Origin: Avena insularis
Taxonomy: Eukaryota > Streptophyta > Magnoliopsida > Poales > Poaceae
DNA length: 64,000 nt
Assembly: GCA_023614405.1 (NCBI GenBank)
Contig: JAJUPC010000040.1
Location: 558,001-622,000, forward strand
Direction of reading: 5' to 3'
Shown here: positions 55,797 to 64,000 of the stretch, piece after piece
How the letters are laid out: each line of letters begins with the position of its first letter
Numbering within the stretch: the stretch's first letter is position 1
Notes under the pieces: model-generated
The model's database searches: none
What the model was told of the DNA's origin: nothing
The model's input: the letters and a program-made list of their open reading frames with translations, nothing else
Position numbers and translations under genes: made by a program

Positions 55797-58700
55797 TAAA
55801 CTACGGGTAGAGCGCATGTATGCGAGGGGGGACACATGCAAGCACCCGGAGACTAGTAGGTTTTGTATGTTTCAACATAGCACGACACTTTCATGCATGT
55901 TCTAGGGCCACATGTAGGTCCTTGAGATATTCCGATGCCCTGGAACACGGCTTGCTACGGAACCATCATCTGCGGGCCTCGAATCGTCTACCCCCCTAGA
56001 CATTCTTCTGATGGGGGTAGCCCAGCATAGCTCTCTCTTGTTTTGTGTTTGTTTAGGTTATAGGATGATGTGAAACCATGTTGGTTCACAAGGTGAGGCA
56101 GTATCCTACCCGGTTTCACCGAAACGGGGAGTTTTCCCTTTTTATAAGTCTAGAACCTTCGCTTCTAGGTTAGAGCGCATGCATGCGAGGGGGACACATG
56201 CAATCACCCGAAGACTAGTTGGGTTTGTATGTTTCAACATAATACCATACTTTCATGCATGTGCTAGGGCCACATGCAGGCCCTTGAGGTATTCTGATGC
56301 CCTGGAGCGAGGTTTGCTGCGGAACCCTAATGTGCGGGCCTCGGATCGTCTCCCCTAGACATCCTTCTAATGGGGTAGCCCGTCATAGCTCTCTTTTGTT
56401 TTGTGTTTGTTTAGATCATAGGATGACGTAAAACCATGTTGGTTCACAAGGTGGGGCACTATCCTACCCGGTTTCACCGGAACGTGGAGTTTACCATTTA
56501 TACAAGTCTAAAACCTTCGCTTCTAGGTTAGAGCGCATGCATGCGAGGGGGGACACATGCAAGCACCCGGAGACTAGTAGGTTTTGTATGTTTCAACATA
56601 ACACCATACTTTCATGCATGTGCTAGGGCCACATGCAGGTCCTTGAGGTATTCCGATGCCCCGGAGCGCGGTTTGCTGCGGAACCCTGATGTGCGGGCCT
56701 CGGATCGTCTATCCCCCTAGACATTCTTCTGATGGGGGTAGCCCGCCATAGATTCCTCTTGTTTTGTGTTTTTTTAGGTCATAGGATGATGTAAAACCAT
56801 GTTGGTTCACAAGGTGGGGCACTATCCTACCCGGTTTCACCGGAACGGGGAGTTTCCCCTTTATACAAGTCTAAAACCTTCGCTTCTAGGTTAGAGCGCA
56901 TGCATGAGAGGGGGGACACATGCAAGCACCCGGAGACTAGTAGGTTTTGTATGTTTCAACATAACACCATACTTTCATGCATGTGCTAGGGCCACATGTA
57001 GGTCCTTGAGGTATTCCGATGCCCCGGAGCGCGGTTTGCTACGGAACCCTGATGTGCGGGCCTCGGATCGTCTACCCCCCTAGACATTCTTCTGATGGGG
57101 GTATCCCGCCATAGATCCCTCTTGTTTTGTGTTTGTTTAGGTCATAGGATGATGTAAAACCATGTTGGTTCACAAAGTGGGGCACTATCCTTCCCGGTTT
57201 CACCGGAACGGGGAGTTTCCCCTTTATACAAGTCTAGAACCTTCGCTTCTAGGTTAGAGCGCATGCATGCGAGGGGAGACACATGCAAGCACCCGGAGAC
57301 TAGTAGGTTTTGTATGTTTCAACATAGCACCACACTTTCATGCATGTCCTAGGACCACATGTAGGTCCTTGAGGTATTCTGATGCTCTGGAGCGCGGTTT
57401 GCTATGGAACCCTGATCTGCGGGCCTCGGATCTTCTACCCCCTAGACATTCTTCTGATGGGGGTAGCCCGGCATAGCTCTCTCTTGTTTTGTGTTTGTTT
57501 AGGTCATAGGATGATGTGAAACTATGTTGGTTCACAAGGTGGGGCAGTATCCTACTTGGTTTCAGCGGAACGGGGAGTTTCCCCTTTATACAAGTCTAGA
57601 ACCTTCGCTTCTAGGTTAGAGCGCATGCATGTGAGGGGAGACACATGCAAGCACCCGGAGACTATTAGGTTTTGTATGTTTTAACATAGCACCACACTTT
57701 CATGCATGTTCTAGGACCACATGTAGGTCCTTGAGGTATTCTGATGCTCTGGAGCGCGGTTTGCTATGGAACCCTGATCTGCGGGCCTCGGATCTTCTAC
57801 CCCCTAGACATCCTTCTGATGGGGGTAGCCCGACATAGCTCTCTATTGTTTTGTGTTTGTTTAGGTCATAGGATGATCTGAAACCATGTTGGTTCACAAG
57901 GTGGGGCAGTATCCTACCTGGTTTCAGCGGAACGGGGAGTTTCCCCTTTATACAAGTCTAGAACCTTCGCTTCTAGGTTAGAGCGCATGCATGCGAGGGG
58001 AGACACATGCAAGCACCCGGAGACTATTAGGTTTTGTATGTTTCAACATAGCACCACACTTTCATGCATGTTCTAGGACCACATGTAGGTCCTTGAGGTA
58101 TTCCGATGCTCTGGAGCGTGGTTTGCTGCGGAACCCTGATCTACGGGCCGCGGATCTTCTACCCCCTAGACATTCTTCTGATGGGGGTAGCCCGGCATAG
58201 CTCTCTCTTGTTTTTTGTTTGTTTAGGTCATAGGATGATGTGAAACCATGTTGGTTCACAAGGTGGGGCACTATCCAACCTGGTTTCAACGGAACATGGA
58301 GTTTCCCCTTTATACAAGTCTAAATCCTTCGCTTCTAGGTTAGAGGGCATGCATGATAGGGGGACACATGCAAGCACCCGGAGACTAGTAGGTTTTGTAT
58401 TCTTCAACATAGCACCACACTTTCATGCATGTTTTAGGGCCACATGTAGGTCCTTGAGGTGTTCTGATGCCTCGGAGCGCGGTTTGTTGTGGAACCCTAA
58501 TCTGCGGGCCTCGGATCGTCTACCCCCTAGACATTCTTCTGATGGGGGTAGCCCGACATAGATCCCTCTTGTTTTGTGTTTTTTTAGGTCATAGGATGAT
58601 GTAAAACCATGTTGGTTCACAAGGTGGGGCAGTATCCTTCCCGTTTCACCGGAACATGGAGTTTCCCCTTTATACAAGTCTAGAACCTTCGCTTCTAAGT

Positions 58701-61700
58701 TAGAGCGCATGCATGCGAGGGGGGACACATGCAAGCACCCGAAGACTAGTAGGTTTTGTATGTTTCAACATAGCACCACACTTTCATGCATGTTTTAGGG
58801 CCACATTTAGGTCCTTGAGGTGTTCCGATGCCCTGGAGTGCGTTTTGCTGCGGAACCCTAATCTGCGGGCCTCGGATCGTCTACCCCCATAGACATTCTT
58901 ATGATGGGGGTAGCCCGGCATAGCTCTCTCTTTTTTTGGGTTTGTTTAGGTCATAGGATGATGTGAAACCATGTTGGTTCACAAGGTGGGGCAGTATCCT
59001 ACTCGGTTTCACCAGAACGGGGATTTTCCCCTTTATACAAGTCCAGAACCTTCGCTTCTAGGTTAGAGCACATGCATGCGAGGGGCGGACACATTTAAGA
59101 ACCAGAAGACTAGTAGGTTTTGTATGTTTTAACATAACACCATACTTTCATGCATGTGCTAGAGCCACATGCAAGTCCTTGAGGTATTCCGATGCCCCGG
59201 AGTGCGGTTTGCTGCGGAACCCTGATGTGTAGGCCTCAGATCGTCTCCCCCCTAGACATTCTTCTGATGGGGGTAGCCCGGCATAGCTCTCTCTTGTTTT
59301 GTGTTTGTTTAGGTCATAGGATGACGTAAAACCATGTTGATTCACAAGGTTGGGGTACTATCCTACCCGGTTTCACTGAAACGGGGAGTTTGCCCTTTAT
59401 ACAAGTCTAGAACCTTCGCTTCTAGGTTAGAGCGCATGCATGCGAGGGGAGACACATGCAAGCACCCGGAGACTAGTAGGTTTTGTATGTTTCAACATAG
59501 CACCACACTTTCATGCATGTGCTAGGACCACATGCAGGTCCTTGAGATATTCCGATGCTTTGGAGCGCGGTTTGTTATGGAACCGTGATCTGCGGGCCTC
59601 ATATCGTCTACCCCCTATACATTCTTCTGATGGGGGTAGCCCGCCATAGCTCTTTTTTGTGTTTGTTCTGGTCATAGGATGATGTGAAACCATGTTGGTT
59701 CGCAAGGTGGGGCAGTGTCCTACCCGGCTTCACCGGAACGGGGAGTTTTCCCTTTATACAAGTCCAGAACCTTCGCTTCTAGGTTAGAGCGCATGCATGC
59801 GAGTGGGACACATGCAAGCACCCGAAGACTAGTAGGTTTTGTATGTTTCAACATAACACCATAATTTCATGTATGTGCTAGGGCCAGATGCAGGTCCTTG
59901 AGGTATTCTGATGCCCTGGAGCGCGGTTTGCTGTGGAACCCTGATGTGCGGGCCTCGGATCGTCTCCCCCCTAGACATTCTTCTGATGGGGGTAGCCCGG
60001 CATAGCTCTATCTTGTTTTGTGTTTGGTTAGGTCATAGGATGACGTAAAACCATGTTGGTTCACAAGGTGGGGCACTATCCAACCTGGTTTCAACGGAAC
60101 ATGGAGTTTCCCCTTTATACAAGTCTAAAACCTTCGCTTCTAGGTTAGAGCGCATGCATGATAGGGGGACACATGCAAGCACCCAGAGACTAGTAGGTTT
60201 TGTATGCTTCAACATAGCACCACACTTTCATGCATGTTTTAGGGCCACATGTAGGTCCTTGAGGTGTTATGATGCCTCGGAGCGCGGTTTGTTGCGGAAC
60301 CCTAATCTGCGGGCCTCAGATCGTCTACCCCCCTAGACATTCTTCTGATGGGGGTAGCCCGACATAGCTCTGTCTCTTGTTTTGTGTTTTTTTAGGTCAT
60401 AGGATGATGTAAAACCATGTTGGTTCACAAGGTGGGGCAGTATCCTACCCGGTTTCACCGGAACATGGAGTTTCCCCTTTATACAAGTCTAGAACCTTCG
60501 CTTCTAGGTTAGAGCGCATGCATGCGTGGGGAGAAACATGCAAGCACCCGGAGACTAGTAGGTTTTGTATGTTTCAATATAGCACCACACTTTCATGCAT
60601 GTGCTAGGACCACATGCAGGTCCTTGAGGTATTTCGATGCTCTGGAGCGTGGTTTGCTATGGAACCCTGATCTGCGGGCCTCAGATCGTCTACCCCCTAG
60701 ACATTCTTCTGATGGGGGTAGACCGGCATAGCTCTCTCTTGTTTTCTGTTCGTTTAGGTCATAGGATGATGTGAAACCATGTTGGTTCACAAGGTGGGGC
60801 AGTATCCTACTCGGTTTCACCGGAGCAGGGAGTTTCCCCTTTATATAAGTCTAGAACCTTCGCTTCTAGGTTAGAGCTTATGCATGCGAGTGGGACACAT
60901 GCAAGCACCCGAAAACTAGTAGGTTTTGTATGTTTCAACATGACACCATAATTTTATGCATGTTCTAGGGCCACATGCAGGTCCTTGAGGTATTCCGATG
61001 CCCTGCAGCGCGGTTTGCTGCGGAACCCTGATGTGCGAGCCTCGGATCGTCTCCCCCCTAGACATTCTTCTGATGGGGGTAGCCCGGCATAGCTCTATTT
61101 TATTTTGTGTTTGTTTAGGTCATAGGATGACGTAAAACCATGTTGGTTCATAAGGTGGGGCACTATCCTACCCGGTTTTACCGGAACAGGGAGTTTCCCC
61201 TTTATTCAAGTCTAAAACCTTTGCTTATAGGTTAGAGCGCATGCATGCGAGGGGGGACACATGCAAGCACCCGGAGACTACTAGGTTTTGTATGTTTTAA
61301 CATAGAACCACACTTTCATGCATGTTTTAGGGGCACATGTAGGTACTTGAGGTGTTCCAATGCCCCGGAGCACGGTTTGCTGCGGAACCCTAATCTGCGG
61401 GCCTCGGATTGTCTACCCCCCTATACATTCTTCTGATGGGGGTAGCCCAGCATAGCTCTCTCTTGTTTTGTGTTTGTTAAGGTCATAGGATGATGTAAAA
61501 CCATTTTGGTTCACAGGGTGGGGCAGTATCCTACCCGGTTTCAGCGGAACGGGGAGTTTCCCCTGTATACAAGTCTAGAACCTTCGCTTCTAGGTTAGAG
61601 CGCATGCATGCGAGGGGAGACACATGCAAGCACACGGAGACTAGTAGGTTTTGTACGTTTCAACATAGGACCACACTTTCATGCATGTGCTAGGACCACA

Positions 61701-62845
61701 TGCAGGTCCTTGAGGTATTTCCGATGCTCTGGAGCACGGTTTGCTATGGAACCCTGATCTGTGGGCCTCGGATCGTCTACCCCCCTACACATTCTTCTGA
61801 TGGGGGTAGCCCAGCATAGCTCTCTCTTGTTTTGTGTTTGTTTAGGTCATATGATGATGTCAAACCATGTTGGTTCACAAGTTGGGGCAGTATCCTACTC
61901 TGTTTCACCGGAACGAGGAGTTTCCCCTTTATACAAGTCTAGAACCTTCGCTTCTAGGTTAGAGCACATGCATGCGAGGGGGGACACATTTAAGCACCAG
62001 AAGACTAGTAGGTTTTGTATGTTTCAACATAACACCATACTTTCATGCATGTGCTAGGGCCACATGCAGGTCCTTGAGGTATTCCGATGCCCCGGAGCGC
62101 GGTTTGTTGCGGAACCCTGATGTGCGGGCCTCGGATCATCTCCCTAGACATTCTTCTGATGGGGGTAGCCCGACATAGCTCTCTTTTTTTGTGTTTGTTT
62201 AGGTCATAGGATGACGTAAAACCATGTTGGTTCACAAGGTTGGGCACTATCCTACCCGGTTTCACCGTAACGGGGAGTTTCCCCTTTATACAAGTCTAAA
62301 ACCTTTGCTTCTAGGTTAGAGTGCATGTATGCGAGGGGGGACACATGCAAGCACCCGGATACTAGTAGGTTTTGTATGTTTCAACATAGCACCACACTTT
62401 CATGCATGTTATAGGGCCACATGTAGGTCCTTGAGGTATTCCGATGCCCTAGAGTGCGGTTTGCTACAGAACCCTGATCTGCGGGCCTTTAATTGTCTAC
62501 CCCCCTAGACATTCTTCTGATGGGGGTAGCCCGACATAGCTCTCTCTTGTTTTGTGTTTGTTTAGGTCATAGGATGATGTGAAACCATGTTGGTTCACAA
62601 GGTAGGGCAGTATCCTACACGGTTTCACCGGAACAGGGAGTTTCCCCTTTATACAAGTCCAGAACCTTTGCTTCTAGGTTAGAGCGCATGCATGCTTGGG
62701 GGGACACATGCAAGCACCCGAATACTAGTAGCTTTTGTATGTTTCCACATAACACCATACTTTCATGCATGTGCTAGGGCCACATGCATGTCCTTGAGGT
62801 GTTCCGATGCCCCGGAGCGCGGTTTGCTGTGGAACCCTGATATGC
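55797..62845. repeat. Tandem array of 20 units of about 362 bases inside CACTA element G
   Basis: Using AGAGCGCATGCATGCGAG as anchor, units start at 55,809, 56,172, 56,530, 56,893, 57,256, 57,618, 57,980, 58,342, 58,702, 59,065, 59,429, 59,786, 60,147, 60,511, 60,873, 61,234, 61,597, 61,961, 62,318 and 62,681; the last is cut at about 62,845. Spacing is 357-364. Each unit has the palindrome GCATGCATGC, a stem CTACCCCC with partner GGGGGTAG about 17 bases away, and GGGGAGTTTCCCC. Frames of 60-100 codons recur on both strands with the period of the repeat, but they differ by frameshifts and none has a recognised domain, so coding is unlikely. Units fall into variant types in a regular order (see findings). 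Confidence 0.95.
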
Positions 62846-63523
62846 TGACGTAGTTTGAAACGGGCATAAGAAATTCTAAAACGGTCTGAACAATATGAAA
62901 AGTTGTGTGGAGTCATTTTATGTGACATAGTTACAAAGGAAAAATATCAAACCATGTGAAACCTTAAAGTTTAGTGGGTCTTGAGCCTAGCTAATTTCAA
63001 CATAGACCCACCTCGGCCCTAATCCAATTTTCCTACTATTTTACCGTGTATCTAATGTAAACACTCGGTAAAAACTAAGACAGATAGCAAATTACGTGTT
63101 TACCGAGTGTTTTAGACTAATACACAACAAAGTTTTAACATACACAGCATAGGGGCGTTTCAAACACTAAGTTTTTTGGCGTGCGCGGGAGAAGAAATTT
63201 GGCGTGAACTATTATTGTGTGTACTTTTGAGGACACTCGGTAAACCGTAACGCCAGAAGTCAGGCGAGTCAACCACGTGGCAGGATGGTTTGCCATGTAT
63301 CCATCTTTTGCCGATTGTTTTGAAGGTTATTACCGTGTATGTGTGTGTGTTTACTGAGTGTTTTCCCGGTGCATACATAACAAAGAGGTAACTTTGCTGT
63401 GAGTGACTTGTTTGTCGGGTGTCATACGTGCGATACACGACAAAGAGCTGTTTGCCGAGTGTCCGGGATTTAAACACTCGGCAAAGTAAAAAATACCCAA
63501 CAAAATCTCGATTTCCGACAGTG
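62846..63523. repeat. Right end and subterminal repeats of CACTA element G
   Basis: Pairs of TTTACCGTGTATC, ACACTCGGTAAA, TTTGCCGATTG and TGTTTGCCGAGTGTCC with ACACTCGGCAAAG, more degenerate than at the left end, up to the terminal inverted repeat at 63,511-63,523. A (GT)n run is at 63,338-63,352. A minus frame at 63,160-63,534 is a product of the repeats. Confidence 0.85.
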
Positions 63524-63526
63524 CCT

Positions 63527-64000
63527 CGTGGCACAGTGAGACTTGTTCATACAAAAGGTGTTATAGGAGACATCAAAAGGGGAAAATCTATACTAGCTAC
63601 AATGCAAAGGCCTAAGAGCCAGCACCCAAAGAAGCCTCGGAATCAGACTGCCTACTCTTGGCCTCTCATCGCCGCTTTGCCGCATAATCGGCCAGGACGT
63701 CGATGAGCTTAGGCCCGTAATGCTTACAACGGGAAGCAAAAGAGGTAAAAGCTACCTTGGAGCCATCCACCGCCGTCGGCATCTGGGAAGTGACCTGGGC
63801 CAGGACAGCCCCATGGAGGCACCGATGCCCTTCTGCTTGCTTTTGTACTACGCCAGAGCATCCTCCGACAGAGCATCCAAGAGTGCGTTGATGTCCTTAA
63901 GGGCAACGCCCTTGGGGTTGACCTCCTTGTAGAAGCGCGCAATCACTTTCTTGGCCTTGTCCAGGGAGATCATAATAGAATAATAGCGATCCTCGACCGC
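63527..64000 (-). pseudogene. Antisense gene of element D, upstream exon(s), cut by the window edge
   Basis: Minus-strand reading from 64,000: AVEDRYYSIMISLDKAKKVI, ARFYKEVNPKGVALKDINAL, LDALSEDALA, a TAG, then YKSKQKGIGAS and, after a frame change, GAVLAQVTSQMPTAVDGSKV and CKHYGPKLIDVLADYAAKRR with a stop at about 63,666. The helical, FYKEVNPKG-containing segment resembles the C-terminal part of retroelement-borne coiled-coil proteins in grasses. It lies on the same strand as exons 49,298-48,496, on the other side of the CACTA insertion. Bases 63,527-63,660 may be intron. Confidence 0.5.

Larger units (their letters stand above)
49385..63523 (-). mobile_element. Element G: CACTA transposon of 14.1 kb
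   Basis: Begins CACTACAGGAAAA and ends with the inverted match CACTGTCGGAAAT (read on the minus strand from 63,523). The 3-base target duplication CCT is perfect (49,382-49,384 and 63,524-63,526), the length typical of CACTA elements. Both ends carry TTTGCCGAGTGT-type subterminal repeats in both orientations. It lies in an intron of the antisense gene of D. Content from left: subterminal repeats, minus-strand TNPA/Ptta-like gene (about 50,230-53,880), poly(A) retroposon, MITE, a 7-kb tandem array, subterminal repeats. No TNPD-type transposase is recognisable, so it would need one supplied elsewhere. Confidence 0.93.
21561..64000 (+). mobile_element. Element D: Tat-type Ty3/gypsy retrotransposon, continues past the window
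   Basis: 5' LTR 21,561-22,055, primer site, gag, protease, RT, RNase H, a second (archaeal-type) RNase H, and integrase split between 27,142-27,556 and 47,300-48,160. An extra minus-strand gene follows the integrase and runs to the window edge. The second RNase H and the additional antisense gene are features of the Tat lineage (RIRE2, Grande, Retand). Element E sits in the integrase and CACTA element G in the antisense gene. The 3' LTR is not in the window. Many stops and frame changes make it defective. Confidence 0.85.

Noticed and set aside
57267..62265. Recurring 60-100 codon frames in the array as a multigene family
   Set aside because: They follow the repeat period on both strands, differ by frameshift between units and lack promoter or domain.
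55797..62845. Regular repeats might suggest a CRISPR array
   Set aside because: Units are about 362 bases and repeat over their whole length with no unique spacers; the setting is a plant transposon.
55797..62845. Claim of a centromeric satellite
   Set aside because: The array lies inside one CACTA element and nothing here shows chromosome position; period alone is not evidence.

Overview
The window is plant nuclear DNA, almost certainly from a grass with a repeat-rich genome. The evidence is stacked Ty3/gypsy LTR retrotransposons, an Athila/Sabrina-type LTR family starting TGATACGTCGG, a CACTA transposon whose ends carry the grass motif TTTGCCGAGTGT, and a Stowaway MITE starting CTCTCTTCC and ending GGAGGGAG. 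I see no bacterial gene organisation, rRNA or tRNA. I cannot name the species.

Left nest (about 1-17,170). A degenerate minus-strand gene of a GC-rich grass repeat-associated family is cut in two (16,639-17,160 and 107-832) by Ty3/gypsy element A (833-16,638, plus strand). Element A has two LTRs of exactly 1,060 bases once a nested solo LTR (C, 931-2,486) is removed from the left one. Its gag-pol is further interrupted by a truncated, minus-strand Athila-like element B (about 6,087-12,602).

Middle (17,171-21,560). This part holds a three-unit tandem repeat of about 640 bases, a broken minus-strand gene with an acidic tail, and a short stretch of unassigned DNA.

Right nest (21,561 to beyond 64,000). 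A Tat-type Ty3/gypsy element D (plus strand) has its integrase split by a second Tat-type element E (27,557-47,294, minus strand). E is itself split by a Sabrina-like non-autonomous element F (36,425-43,092, direct repeat CTTGG). D and E each carry an extra gene after the integrase, on the strand opposite to pol. The one in E is a six-exon gene with a gypsy-type 'transposase_28' domain. The one in D is interrupted in an intron by a 14.1-kb CACTA element G (49,385-63,523, direct repeat CCT).

Element G encodes a multi-exon TNPA/Ptta-like protein on the minus strand but no recognisable TNPD transposase. It carries a poly(A) retroposon with a 12-base target duplication, a MITE, an imperfect hairpin with arms of about 93 bases, and a 7-kb array of 20 units of about 362 bases with higher-order structure. 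The order of insertion can be read directly: gene, then A, then B and C; and D, then E, then F; and D, then G, then retroposon and MITE. Nearly all coding regions carry stops or frameshifts, so the window is mostly a record of transposition. The strongest candidates for something new are the CACTA-borne satellite array and the large hairpin beside it.
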